Of a DNA stretch of 64,000 bases, positions 11,971 through 23,940 are shown one piece after another (the first letter of the stretch is position 1; every line of letters begins with the position of its first letter). The notes beneath the pieces were generated by a model that worked only from the letters and a program-made list of their open reading frames with translations, was not told the origin of the DNA and made no database searches. The translations under genes were made by a program, and so were the position numbers. Where the stretch lies: positions 30,345,702-30,409,701 of the forward strand of contig NC_092090.1 in assembly GCF_045679555.1 (NCBI RefSeq). The letters run 5' to 3'. The stretch is from Salvelinus alpinus (Eukaryota; Chordata; Actinopteri; Salmoniformes; Salmonidae).

Positions 11971-13056
11971 GGTTTCCAAACTCCCCAGCTGGGACTCATT
12001 TCCAGTATGCTAGGGAATGTAAATGATACAGTGATATTAAGGGGTATTAAACTAGTTGATGACATTTTGGTCACATTAATGAAGAGTGGCACTGCGTATG
12101 GGAGAAGGGGGGTGAGAGGGGGCATGACCAGCAAACAGTCCTGTGTGATCTGATCAAACTTAGCCACAAAGACTTTATTTAAAAAAAATAAGGAACTCTT
12201 CTCATTCACTCCAACCACCCTCTGAAATAGAAAAGCTTTTAGGCTATATTGCTGTTACACTGTTTCTGCGATCTTGCTGTCGACTAAACTTCTCCCTCAG
12301 TCGTCTTCTCTTTTTCATGTCAGGGATCCTGATAGAGCCCTCCCTTTCCCTGCAGCTGATCCCAGTCGCGGCCGGTTACATTAATTGTTAATAACAAAGG
12401 CAACCTTCACTCTGTGTGGTTTCCTGCCCACATTTGGATCCTTTTCAGAGCCCCGTTCCTCCTGATAGGAAATGCATCCCGAGACGTGTGAAAACAGTGC
12501 GTATATTGTAGTTTAATTGGCCCGCTCCATCGCTCATCCTCGGCCCAGTGCACGTGCTGTAGGGGTGTCTGTTCCACACCGGGAAAGAATAAACCCAGGC
12601 TCAAATCATAGGAAATACATCAAATCTGCTTCTGCAAGGCTCGGTTCCTTGCCATATGATCTCTATAAACCAAATCACTGTTGGCTCCCGTACAGGCTGG
12701 CGCCTGGGGCAAACACACAATGAAAGCCAAATGTAAGTGACAATACACTCTAGAGGGAGTGTGTGGAATAATATAATATTATCTTTCTCTTCCCTTGCAG
12801 GAGTTTCTGTTTGTTCACTTGTAAGATAGATTGTGCATTTTGGAGAAGAACATTGCAAAAGTATACATTCTTTGTTAAATGTTCCAAAGAAATACCACAC
12901 ACTTCTAAATCTAGGGTGACATTGACCTACAGTATACCAAACAATATTACCTATGCCACAATAAACACAATATCGATGTAAAAGCAAACTTAAAATGTTA
13001 ACCAAACGTAAAGTGTTACACATGTGTACTGTTCTGTATTTGTTTGTCAAAATAAA
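11968..13056. other. Intergenic, no gene; possible conserved non-coding block
   Basis: No gene. 12330-12730 is compositionally balanced unique sequence that looks like conserved non-coding DNA (see findings), but conservation cannot be tested here. Confidence 0.45.
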
Positions 13057-13325
13057 TGACAATGGTGAAGTAAATAACCGTTGTGAAGTAAATAACCGTT
13101 GTGAAGTAAATGAGAGTTGTGAAGTAAATGACAGTTGTGAAGTAAATGAGAGTTGTGAAGTAAATGAGAGTTGTGAAGTAAATGAGAGTTGTGAAGTAAA
13201 TGAGAGTTGTGATATAAATGAGAGTTGTGAAGTAAATGAGAGTTGTGAAGTAAATGAGAGTTGTGAAGTAAATGAGAGTTGTGATATAAATGAGAGTTGT
13301 GAAGTAAATGAGAGTTGTGAAGTAC
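13057..13325. repeat. 18-bp minisatellite, about 15 copies
   Basis: The unit is GTTGTGAAGTAAATGAGA, with a GATATA variant in two copies. The unit is a multiple of three, so an ORF with a hexapeptide repeat (NESCEV) stays open at 12995-13393. That ORF runs into transposon sequence and is not a believable gene. Confidence 0.95.
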
Positions 13326-13945
13326 AGGGCCTTCAGAAAGTATTTACATCCCTTGACTTTTTACACATTTTGTTGTGTTTCAGCCTGAATTGAAAATGTA
13401 TTCAATTACAAAACAATTGTCACTGGGCTACATACAATACCCCATAATGTCAAAGTGGATTTATGTTTTTCGAAAGTTTTACAAATTAATTAAAAAGGAA
13501 AAGCTGAAATGTCTTAAGTCAATAGGTATTCAACCACTTTGTGATGGCAAACCTAAATAAGTTCAGGAGTAAACATTTGCTTAACAAGTCACATAATAAG
13601 TTGCATGGACTACCTCATCTCTTTGCCCTACACATACAATTATCTGTAAGGTCCCTTAGTCGAGCAGTGAATTTCAAACACAGATTCAACCACAAAGACC
13701 AAAGAGGTTTTCCAATGCCTCGCAAAGAAGGGCACCATTGAATATCCCTTTGAGTATGGTGAAGTTATTAAATACACTTTGGATGGTGTATCAATACACC
13801 CAGTCACTACAAAGATACAGGCATCCTCCCTGACTAACTCAGTTGCTGGAGAGGAAGGAAACTGCTCAGGGATTTCACCATGAGGCCAATGGTGACTTTA
13901 AAACAGTTACTGAGTTTAATGGCTATGAAGAGATGGAGAAAATTC
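13324..13945 (+). mobile_element. 5' fragment of a Tc1-like element
   Basis: It begins TACAGGGCCTTCAGAAAGTA, TTTACATCCCTTGACTTTTT, a salmonid Tc1 terminal repeat, and continues through recognisable internal sequence (CAATGCCTCGCAAAGAAGGG; GATGGTGTATCAATACACCC) to about GGAGAAAA at 13945. The rest, including the 3' end, is missing. Small internal deletions are present. Confidence 0.85.
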
Positions 13946-14640
13946 TGGCGTTTGATTGCAAATATGCAGACGGAGTCAAAAAGAGGGCTGTTGTATAAAA
14001 TACCTGTCTCCGGATTACATCTTCAAACTAATGGCAACCATTCATGCCATCTGTGACAGAGAGGGAGAAGCGTCCATCCATGTATACGGGTAAGAAAGTC
14101 TAGCTAGCTACATTTTCAGATATTACACGTTTCTAATGTTGTCATTTTCATTTCAAGTTAAAGTGTACTGTTAGCTAGCTAAAGCTAGCTGGCTGGCTAG
14201 CTATCTAACGTTACATGTATGATCTGTGTAGTAATACTATGTGTATCTCAGGCCCATTTGCATAGCTAGTTATAGCTTAATTTTAGCTAGCTAACATTGA
14301 TCTAGGTTGGTTAGCTATCTGCATATTCATGCAGGGCAGTAACGTTATGAGTTGGGATTATGGTTAATTGTATAGCTAGCTAGATAGCTACATGTCTAAA
14401 CAAAAGACTCCACTATGCAAGTAACCATTTCAGTAGAATGATGCTGAATGGGTGTAGACAAAGAAAAGCGCTCCAGTATGTGTACCAAAATATTCAAGGG
14501 CCATTTTCTCAAAAGTGATTTTCCAAGTTGATCAACTTTCAAAGCAGAATTACTGTCCCGTTGTTCCTCAACTGTAGTGTATGATATACCATTTTCTACT
14601 TTTATCCAATGTAAAAAGTCACCATTTCACATTTTGGTGC
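13946..14640 (+). repeat. Dispersed repeat with exon-like start and GCTAGC-rich core
   Basis: Recognised as a multicopy salmonid sequence. It starts with a protein-like stretch (SPDYIFKLMATIHAICDREG, EASIHVYG at about 14009-14090) followed by GGGTAAGAAAG, which looks like a splice donor. Then comes a GCTAGC/TAGCTA-rich segment (14100-14390) and CACTATGCAAGTAACCATTT. A frame break upstream of the motif argues against a working exon. It may be a spread fragment of a gene or retrocopy. Confidence 0.55.
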
Positions 14641-17600
14641 ATCTCTTGAATATATATTTTTGGTCTTTGGTCCACAGACTATCTGTAACTAATACCAAGC
14701 GTATCCTACTGAAATACTAACTCTCTCATCTTGTTTTTCATCATTAGTATTTAACCGTAAATGACATATATTTTACCTCACCATTCCTTTTCTATCCAAA
14801 ATAAATCACTTCTGCAGAGGCATTAGTTAAAACTCTTAATAACGGTTATTAGACAAATCCCTCCATCACCCTCTCTCACTGAAAGCAATGGCAGCATGGC
14901 AACATGCCAAAGCCATGTACATTCATCTCTTTTTAAATCAGATCCTGGCTCAGGAGTTCACAGGCACAGAGATTGTTTTTAAGACTCTCCTGCCTGAAGC
15001 TTAAAGACTTATCCTAGTCATTTAGTTCTAATAGTTCGTACCTCCTTTGACAAGTCATGTACTGTAGGTGAGGCTTCGCTGATCAATGCCAGTGACGACA
15101 AACTTCAAATAGTTTAGCTACTGTACTTTACTCATCTTCATGCAAATGTATGGGTGAAAAAGAAATGTAACGTACAGAAAGGGAATATATTTTCTCTATG
15201 AATAGACAATGTATGTCTTCTAGGTTGATTGACTGCCTTTTATTAGACTCACCACAGATTAGAAAACGTATAATTTTATCCTCCATACCAGACATGGAAA
15301 ATATTTTATTGATCAAATCCGTGGTTATAGAATATGAAAGAAAAAGGCTACTGCTCTCTGTTTCTCTGCTATTCAGTTTGACATTTGAGATTTAATTAAG
15401 TGAGTAACAAAGAAATATCTAGATAATTGACCTAATTGTTTCCAGGCCTGGCTGACAGTCATTTGAAAAATTAAACCAAATTATAATTATACCCTTTATA
15501 ATATTGAAATTATTGTATGGTATGTTTCTGATTAATAAACTGGCAAAAATCTCTGAATGTTTTCATCTGCAATGAGAATGAAGATAAATCTATTTGGCAA
15601 ATTGAACCAATTTCCAGGCCAACATCCTGTAATTGTTTCCTTATTTGACCAGGCAGCTTAAAGCCGCAACAATAAAGAGCCATCATAAAACCTTAAGAGG
15701 GTTATTTTAAGGGGAAAATCGACTCAGTAGCAAAATAAGACCAGTTGCAAGCTGGCTTCATTTGAAAGGAGTCTAATGTACAGCCTTTTCATGAGCTGAG
15801 ATTGTAGCCATTCGGCTTTACTGTTTTGTCAAAGGGAAATTTTGTATTTTCCTGGGAATTATTGGACAGCTAGAGGTACACAGAAATGTTGACAATGTGT
15901 TAAAAGATTGAGGTGATGAAGTATATATTTTTTTCTGACACTACATAAAGTGTTATTGTTTGTACTAATAATAAGAGCTGACTATTGATCAAATGAAAAA
16001 AAATGTTTAACATTCCTTTTTACAAATGCAATAAGTCAAACGTGATAGTCCTCCAAAGATAATACTGTATGGCCAGTGAATGACGTCATTGTGGACTTGG
16101 TGAAACCTCCAAGTCATGCCTTGTGAAGGTTCAGCTGTAATGATAGCTTTGCTATGTCTGTGCCTGGCCTGGGACAGGGAGAGTGGATCTGAATAAACCC
16201 TGATGATAACAACAGTTCCAATGGAGGAATATTTCAACCACACACCATTACATCCTCTCTCTGCAGTGGGACTGAAAAGAAAAAGCTCTGGCAAAATGGC
16301 ATTACAATTTAGTAGACTACTTGAAAAACAGAGTCTTAATACCAAACAGATTGCAGTGTTTGGTTTAGCGGAAAGGATTCCAGAAGCGAGAATGAGTTTT
16401 AAAAAGTACTGACACCTTAGATATTCAGAGCTCCTATTTCGTTTATCCTCTGAATTAAAGTCATAAAATGATTGCAACATTTTATTCAAGTAATTTTTCC
16501 ACAGCTGGGTCATTTTTATATAAAGAGTCAGAATCATTTTTAGATCTACAGATGCTTTTATGTCTATTCAGCAAAAAACCACAATGGAGATACTGTAGCT
16601 GCTAGCTCTTCAAATGAAATGCACTTAACAGCAAAACCAATAAACTGATAAATTAATATTTTTCAATATAATCTAAAATTCTTCTTTTACGTCCTTGTCT
16701 ACCTTCAATTACATATCCAAAACACGCTGCAGCCGGACATCATAATTTAAGAATGCCCATAACCCTGTAAAATGTGAAGCCCTACTCTCAACATTTATTA
16801 TACAGTGGGACATTTTTCCAGACCCCTTTTTAGCTGACACGGCAGATGTTATTATTATTGTTAATATTTTATAGTTAGTTTCACCACACTGTCAATGGTA
16901 ATATATGACACTCTTGATCTGGTACATACTGTAAGTGGTCAGAACCCCCTAAGACTAAGTGCAATGCCCGATTAAAGATGAACTTCTCCTAACTAGTTTT
17001 CCCTTCATTGAGTCCATCTGTCCAGGGCTATGTCTGTGCTCACACACTCTCGCCAATAGGTTGTTAACGGATAACTTTATCTAATGGCTCCTCACATTTA
17101 AAAAACAATTACTTTTACCAACTGGTTATTAGTACTCTATGTGGATTGATGGGCTACTTGGACTAATATCTTAAATTATGGACTTTTTTTTTTACCATCA
17201 TAGAAATTATCACATATTGGATGTTGGAATGAATTGTGTGTTTTCAGTACAGCCTGCATATCTAAATGAATTGTAATTGCACTCGGGACATTACCACTAC
17301 GGCGAATATTCTGGACATTCTCTCTGAGCTCTTCATGTATAAAGATAGGCCGGCTTACTACAATGTGACATATTAGAATTAAAGAAGCAGGGCGAATCAA
17401 AAGGCTTGGCCACCCCTGGGTGGAGGGTAATTAAACTGCCTGACTGTATTTTGATCTGCGGCTCAATGGGACTGGGAAACAAAGCCATGCTAATGGTACC
17501 ATCCTAATTGATGTTGGGACCAGTGTTTTTGTTCCACTGGCTGTGCCATGGGCGCTTACAAAGTCTTTATTCACAACTCCAGAGTCACACAATTACACTG

Positions 17601-19340
17601 ATCAAGGCTGGGGCTCTGCCTCCAAGGTATACATCTTTTGTAGAATATGTGATATCTAATTAAGGGAGGAGAATGAAAACATACCTATCCTACCAACGCC
17701 AAGGCTTTAACATCAGTTACTGAATGGGAATTCTTAATTAAGCTCTGTTTATAGTCAGTGTGCTTCTCATGATTTTTGCACCTGCATTTAGAATAAAAAT
17801 CGCAACAAATAATGCAATTAGGTTGTTTTAGATTTCAATAAGACAAAGGGAAGTCTGAATATCTTTTCAGTGAGACATTCAGCTTTCCCTTGCTTTCAAA
17901 TCAGGATCCTTCAATAACCCACAGTGTCAAGACCAACAGTGTCAAGACCAGCAGAAGAAGTTAAGTGTTACCCTTGAGAAAATCAGAGTGAATCCAGTGT
18001 TCCTGTGTAAATTCAGTCTGATGTGCATCTTGTAAATAATTTATTTTCTGCTTGAAAGTACATTTTCACTTTTACTGATATAAAACATATGCCAGCATCA
18101 AGAGCATGCCAATTGTATATGGGTGAACAGACAATCAAAAGTAATAGCCTGTAATCAAGTGTTACCTTCATGGTATTATCTCAGTAATGATTTGTAGCTA
18201 GAAGCCAATTAGGCCTATTAAAATACCTTCATGAAGTTCACAGATCAGACAGCAGGCTAGGCTACACACATATTCCCTGTTGATCGCTTGTGCTGCTGCT
18301 GCTCTGTGTGAGGCTTTGGCATTTCCTGATATAATCCTTATAGGGCACCTCCTCCTGGTTGTAACAAAGGTTTTTAATACAATCACACTGTCTTGTAGTT
18401 AATGGGGCATGTTCGCAATATTATCATGCCAACTTCAGTGTGTTAATTAATGGATGCATGCCAGTGTAACAGTCATCAGTCCCAACATCTCCTTTGATGC
18501 CTCATCGGGCAGAAAGCTTTTAAACAAAATGTTTGAAGTGTCTGCCTGTGTAATAATGATTTATAATTCTCTTGAACTAATGCAAAATTTGCTGGTAAAA
18601 ATAATTTTTGAAATAAAAAATAAATTGTGCCCGGAGGGTCAGGCCGAGTTTCAAAAGGAGATCACCCAAGAGCAGCAAATGATTTAATAAGCCACCAGAT
18701 CCAGAATGGTAAAATGGAGGGGAGCAGGATGGAGAATATCAAAGTATGTCTAATTAACATCAGTTTATTAGTGTGTCAATCTCTTTAGATGGAGTCTGAG
18801 ATGAGAGCGGAGGGAGAGAAATAGAGAAATGGTTTTACTAAATGTATAAGACGCACCTCTACGGTTATCATCCTTTATCCACCAAACATAGCTCTTTCTT
18901 TCTGCATGCAGATTTTCACATTTCCAGCACAGCTTTTTAGCTTTGTTAAAATAATCATAAAAAAATTGAAAACAACTTCCAAGACTTTTCCATCACCATT
19001 ATTCCTCAAGGAACTAGATGGATGAATATTTAATATCACTTGCATTTGTGTGATTGCATAGTGATAATCAGAATGCTTGACAAGCTTTCTGGAATATCAT
19101 TTTTCTATGGAATACAGAATGTGTTGAATTTGCAGATTGGAGACAATGTTAATTCCTCTGGCTCCGTCTTTTAATCATAGATCAGTTTCTCATCAGCTCC
19201 ACCATGTCTTCAGAGAGGAGAAAGTCCCCAAAAGCATGGAGGAGATGCTACAGAATCAGATGTCATAAACCTTTGCAGCAAGACCAGTCAAAGCTTCAGC
19301 CATAACATGGCACTTGGATAAGTCTGCATGTTTTCTGTCT
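14641..19340. other. 4.7 kb intergenic, no gene seen; candidate conserved non-coding sequence
   Basis: AT-rich unique sequence without recognised transposons or tandem arrays, unusual for this window. ORFs (for example 16007-16537 minus) have no recognisable domain. 15400-15800 and 17380-17640 look like conserved non-coding DNA by texture only. Confidence 0.5.
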
Positions 19341-19348
19341 CTCTACAC

Positions 19349-22006
19349 CACATATGTCAGAGTCAAGGCCCGCGGGCCACATCCGGCCCGCGAGAAGGTT
19401 TTTTACGGCCCCTGGGATGATCTTGATTTATTATTAGAACCGGCCCGCAGACCGCAGCAAGCCGGCAGCCCGCAGATCTTTTACACGCACCAATACTACA
19501 TTTCCCACAATGCAACGGTGACGCACCGAGCAGTAGGCTGCTTCATTTCAATATTTATTGGCACAGCAGTCGTCAGCATCACAGTAAAATTAACTTTCAG
19601 ATACCCATCAAAAATGGCAAAACGGAAGGTGGACACTGAGAACCGGGGGTTTCAAACAAGGTGGGAGTCGGAGTATATGTTCACGGAGGTAGCTGGAAAA
19701 CCTGTGTGTCTTCTGTGTGGAGAAAGTGTGGCGGTACTGAAAGAGTATAATCTGAGACGACATTATGAAACGAAACACGCGGACAAAAACAAGAATATGG
19801 ACATGGAACAAAGGCTACAAAAGGCAGAGGAATTAAAACGAGGCCTCAAATCTCGACAGGCTCTGTTCAAAAAAGCCAAATCACAAGGCCAGGCTGCTGT
19901 CAAGGCCAGTTTTATTTTGGCAGAAGAGATCGCTAAATCAGCCCGGCCATTTACGGAGGGGGATTTCATCAAAAACTGCATGATTAAAGTTTGTGACGAA
20001 GTTTGCCCAGAAAAAAGGCAACTCTTTTTAAATGTGAGTCTGAGCAGAAACACCATTGCCGAGAGAGTAGACCAGTTGTCCATCAATCTAAAAGAGCAGC
20101 TTGTGAAAAAGGGAAAAGATTTCATTGCATATTCCTTGGCTGTGGATGAGAGCACCGACATTTCTGACATTGCCCAGTTGTCAATTTTCATCCGCGGAGT
20201 GGACTCCAGCCTAAGCGTGACAGAGGAGTTTTTGGCTTTACGTCCTATGCATGGCACAACTACGGGGCATGATTTGTATGAAGAGGTGTCAAGATGTGTA
20301 AATGAGATGGAGCTGCCTTGGGAAAAACTCGTGGGTTTGACAACCGACGGAGCACCTGCGATGTGTGGACACAGGAGCGGACTGGTGGCGAAGATACGGG
20401 AAAAGATGCAAGAGGAAAACGCGACAGGTGAGCTGACAGCTTATCATTGTATCATACACCAGGAAGCGTTGTGCGGTAAAGCCTTGAAAATGGAGCATGT
20501 AATGAGCATCATCACGCGCACAGTTAACTTTATCAGAGCCAAAGGTTTGAATCACCGCCAGTTCAAGGCATTTCTGACGGAGTTAGAAACGGAGCATGGT
20601 GATTTGCCTTATCACACAGAGGTGCGATGGCTAAGCCAGGGAAAGGTGCTTCAAAGATGTTTCGAGCTTCGTGAGGAGATTTGTCTGTTCTTGGACAGCA
20701 AAGGGAAAGACACAACACAACTCCGAGACGAAATGTTTCTGTGTGAAATGGCTTTTCTGTGTGACATTACGAGTCATCTGAATGCAATGAACTTGCAGCT
20801 GCAGGGTCGGGATCATGTCATCTCTGATATGTACAGTACAGTGAAGGCATTTAAAACCAAACTGACTCTGTGGGAGACGCAGATGCGGAAAGAAAATTTG
20901 AGCCACTTTCCCAGCTGCCAGACCATGAAAGAGAAGCTCTCTACCAGTGCGTTCCCGAGCGCACAGTTGGCTGATAAAATAGGTATGCTTGCCGCTGACT
21001 TTCGACGCCGATTTGCTGACTTTGAAGCACAAAAAAGCAGGTTGGAACTGCTCGGTAACCCATTTGCTGTTGACGTGGAAAGCTCACCACCAAACCTCCA
21101 AATGGAGTTGATTGACCTCCAATGCAATGATGCACTGAGGGCAAAATATGCGGCAGTGGGTGCTGCGGAGTTCGCCCGTTTCCTCCCCGACACAATGCCC
21201 CAGCTGCGCATCCAGGCTGCTCAAACGTTGTCTATGTTTGGCAGCACATACCTGTGTGAACAACTGTTTTCTTTGATGAACCTGAACAAAACATCACACA
21301 GAAGTCGACTTACTGCTGAACACCTCCACTCAATTCTGAGGATTTCCTCAGCTCAGAGCCTTACCCCGAACATTGATGAACTTGTGGAAAAGATGGGACA
21401 CCACCAAGTATCACCTTCAACCTCAAACAAGTGAACATTACTGTGCAATCACATATTTAGAGTTTTTACTCAGTTCAAGTTTAAAAGTTAAAGTTTAATA
21501 TTTGTTTTCACTGCATGTTACTTCTCCTTAAACAAAGTGTTGTTTTTGATTAATAGATTTTTGCACTTTATTTTATTGTATTTCAATCCAATTATATTTT
21601 AAAAATATTTCAGTTGAGTGGATGATAGAAAATTGCTATTATTGTTTTTTTCTTTGAAGTAAATTTAGCCCACTTTTGCTAAAATAGAAAATATAGGCTA
21701 CTGATGGTGCCTTGAATACCGGTTTCTTTCATTTAATGTTCATGTTATGGGGATTTTTATATAAAGGAAATTTGTCTTTTGTGTCTGTTGAAAATTAAAG
21801 ATTACTGACAGAGCCATAAGAAAATATTGCTTTATTTATCTGATCATATTGGAATATATTTGTTAGGTTTTCAGTAGGTTCAATTAGGTTCACTAGACTA
21901 TATGCGTCATTTAAAAAATTTTCAATGAACATTCGAACAGTCCGGCCCTCGGCTTGTAGCTAAATTTTTTATTTGGCCCTCCGTCCATTTGACTTTGACA
22001 CCCCTG
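19349..22006 (+). mobile_element. Complete hAT DNA transposon, 2,658 bp, perfect 8-bp target duplication
   Basis: CTCTACAC flanks the element at 19341-19348 and 22007-22014. The right end, inverted, is CAGGGGTGTCAAAGTCAAAT, a standard hAT/Charlie-type terminus. The left end CACATATGTCAGAGTCAAGG aligns with it base for base in length but has several changes in its first positions. Subterminal CCGCGGGCC and CGGCCCGC are typical. The element carries an uninterrupted transposase (19614-21434), then a 570-bp AT-rich 3' region. It is probably a young insertion. Confidence 0.93.
19614..21434 (+). CDS. hAT-family transposase, 606 aa, intact
   Basis: It cuts and pastes hAT elements by a DDE/RNase-H-like mechanism. 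The frame is open from MAKRKVDTENRG to ...SPSTSNK and stop. An upstream Met at 19314 lies outside the element, so 19614 is the sensible start. A C2H2/BED-like zinc finger is at residues about 32-55 (VCLLCGESVAVLKEYNLRRH, YETKH). Likely catalytic residues are D178 in AVDESTD, D245 in LTTDGAPAM and E549 in CEQLFS, the last within the C-terminal hAT dimerisation region that ends HLHSILRISS. Length and motifs fit the Charlie-like group that also gave rise to host genes such as GTF2IRD2 and ZBED/FAM200-type proteins. There are no stops or frameshifts. Whether it is expressed is unknown. Confidence 0.93.
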   Translation: MAKRKVDTENRGFQTRWESEYMFTEVAGKPVCLLCGESVAVLKEYNLRRHYETKHADKNKNMDMEQRLQKAEELKRGLKSRQALFKKAKSQGQAAVKASFILAEEIAKSARPFTEGDFIKNCMIKVCDEVCPEKRQLFLNVSLSRNTIAERVDQLSINLKEQLVKKGKDFIAYSLAVDESTDISDIAQLSIFIRGVDSSLSVTEEFLALRPMHGTTTGHDLYEEVSRCVNEMELPWEKLVGLTTDGAPAMCGHRSGLVAKIREKMQEENATGELTAYHCIIHQEALCGKALKMEHVMSIITRTVNFIRAKGLNHRQFKAFLTELETEHGDLPYHTEVRWLSQGKVLQRCFELREEICLFLDSKGKDTTQLRDEMFLCEMAFLCDITSHLNAMNLQLQGRDHVISDMYSTVKAFKTKLTLWETQMRKENLSHFPSCQTMKEKLSTSAFPSAQLADKIGMLAADFRRRFADFEAQKSRLELLGNPFAVDVESSPPNLQMELIDLQCNDALRAKYAAVGAAEFARFLPDTMPQLRIQAAQTLSMFGSTYLCEQLFSLMNLNKTSHRSRLTAEHLHSILRISSAQSLTPNIDELVEKMGHHQVSPSTSNK

Positions 22007-22014
22007 CTCTACAC

Positions 22015-23040
22015 CATCAGTATACAGCTATATTTCAGCGCCAATGGGGGCAGAAAAGAAACCACCGCAGGTGGAAATGTTTTCATACCCATCCTGAATC
22101 TGCTATTGAGAGAGGAGACTCTCATCAACCAACACATGACATGCACCCAAACACACATCAGTGTAGCTTCCAACACACATATAACTGAAATAATCATGAT
22201 GATCAATGCAAACAAAGGACTTCATAGTGTAGGTTGTTGCTGACCTTTTTTCTAGCCATCGCTTGGAACACATTTGCTCATGTGTGTTCCCCACATCCAT
22301 GCCAAGTTCAACTCACAGGCCCATATCTCAGAGAAAGCCCTGTGAGAAAGCACTGCATTTAAATCTGACAGCTCAAAACCCCACTCGCCCCATTATTCAA
22401 AACGAATACAGTTTTATTAAAATAATCCAGCGTAATGATTTAATGCATGCACTTTTGAATTGTAAAGTGTTATACATTATCATGATAGCACATTTGTTTG
22501 TTTCTTTTAACCCCCCGCCCGCCACCCCATATTTCCTGCTCCAGAGGTCCCCTGACACCCTCTCCTCTGAGTATACTCATGTTTACAGCTAAGGAGCCCC
22601 TCTACCATTTACATAAATATACTGTATGCCTGGGCCAATGGGGAGGCAGGAACAAAGTGGCTGCATCCAAGAGGTAGCAGACTGGAATCCCCTACAGGAA
22701 AGGCAACATCCCAGTGTGCTTGTCTGTAGCTTTCATGTTAAATTCATGGTGCCTGGAATGTACGCTAGCCAACATGCGCTGCTGCCATAGTATATCCTCC
22801 ACTGTCTCCTCCATCTACTCCAGAAAAGCCTCATGATTTAATAGGGAGGTTCATCTAAAATCCACTCAGCCAAACAGACCTTGAGTCAACGCAGGTCAAC
22901 AAGACCATGTCTCCATTCATAGTGCTGCTAGTACAGGGGTCCCCAAAGCAAACACCCATCACAGTCTGTTTAATTCAAGTGATTATCAAAGACAAATAAG
23001 ATCAAGTGGGTCTATCTAATGAATATATTACAGCTTACAA
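22015..23040. other. Intergenic stretch, no gene seen
   Basis: Short chance ORFs only; no RNA gene or repeat was recognised. CAGGGGTCCCCAAA at 22935 resembles a hAT end but has no partner. Confidence 0.55.
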
Positions 23041-23059
23041 GGACTTAAAAGACAAGCAT

Positions 23060-23111
23060 TCACACACACACACACACACAATCACACAGAGACACAACAC
23101 ACACAGTCTTT

Positions 23112-23208
<97 letters not shown>
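23060..23208. repeat. CA microsatellite
   Basis: Short CA tracts from 23060 lead into an uninterrupted (CA)n at about 23116-23208. Confidence 0.97.
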
Positions 23209-23210
<2 letters not shown>

Positions 23211-23477
23211 TCTCTGTGGATGGAGTGAATGTTAATGTGTGGACCAGATGCTTCTGAGGTGCTGTAATATTCACTGCCTCAGCTGTGCAGGTTGAGTGAG
23301 CATGCCAACATGTTTATAATATGCACTTGTTTACAGTAATAGATCTCTCTCTAGTGTTATCAGTAATAATAATAATTTGGTGGGTGCTTATATTTGTGCT
23401 ATTTCACACGTGCACATATTAATACACATTAATACTGTATGTGAATTGGAAACTCACATACAGGCAGGGAGGCAGGG

Positions 23478-23616
23478 GCAGGGGCGGCCATTCATCAGCA
23501 ACCCTGCAGCAATTAGGGGTAAGTGCCTTGCTCAAAGGCACATAGGCCGATTGTTCACCTTGTCAGCTAGGGGATTTGAACCAGTGACCTTTCGATTATT
23601 GGCCAAACGTTCAGCT
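23478..23616 (-). mobile_element. tRNA-derived SINE, minus strand, partial
   Basis: On the minus strand: ATAATCGAAAGGTCACTGGT, then the B-box-like GGTTCAAATCC and CTAGCTGACAAGGTGAACAA. Then follows TGAGCAAGGCACTTACCCC, the body shared by salmonid HpaI/AvaIII-type SINEs. The standard tail is missing or diverged. Confidence 0.75.
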
Positions 23617-23940
23617 AGCTGAGGAACGCTCAACTCTGGATTTGCTAGCAACAACAACACTGATTCAATTGGCACATGCACATTCACACTGAGTTGAGCA
23701 ACACAAATAAAGAAAAAATCGGTGGTTATATTCACTTCAAGTTTTTATTTCAGCACCCTGTGGAAGGATCGCAGCAGTACAGGACAAACATAGGTAGGTA
23801 CAGGTAAGCATTTTCAGAATTACATTTTTACATGAATCGACTCATGGTGACTCAATGTTGTTGCTAGCAATTCCTGTGTCCAGTTATCAAAACTCAGCTC
23901 CGCCTCGATATAAGAGAAAGAAGTGGAGCGTTCCTCAGCT
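23617..23940. repeat. Inverted-repeat unit of about 324 bp
   Basis: AGCTGAGGAACGCTC (23617-23631) is repeated inverted at 23926-23940. Nested inside, GCTAGCAACAACA (23644-23656) is inverted at 23856-23868. The spacing between the two pairs differs on each side. It may be a MITE abutting the SINE; no transposase. Confidence 0.6.

Noticed and set aside
12995..13393. 132-codon ORF with hexapeptide NESCEV repeats
   Set aside because: The frame stays open only because the unit is 18 bp. It runs into a Tc1 terminal repeat; no start context or homology is seen.
16007..16537. 176-codon minus ORF
   Set aside because: No domain, odd composition, and an AT-rich unique region; a chance ORF.
19314..19613. 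N-terminal 100-residue extension of the hAT transposase ORF
   Set aside because: The first Met is outside the transposon and the stretch translates terminal repeat and leader; the Met at 19614 fits the family start.
22935..22950. CAGGGGTCCCCAAA as a hAT terminus
   Set aside because: No partner end and no target duplication were found nearby.
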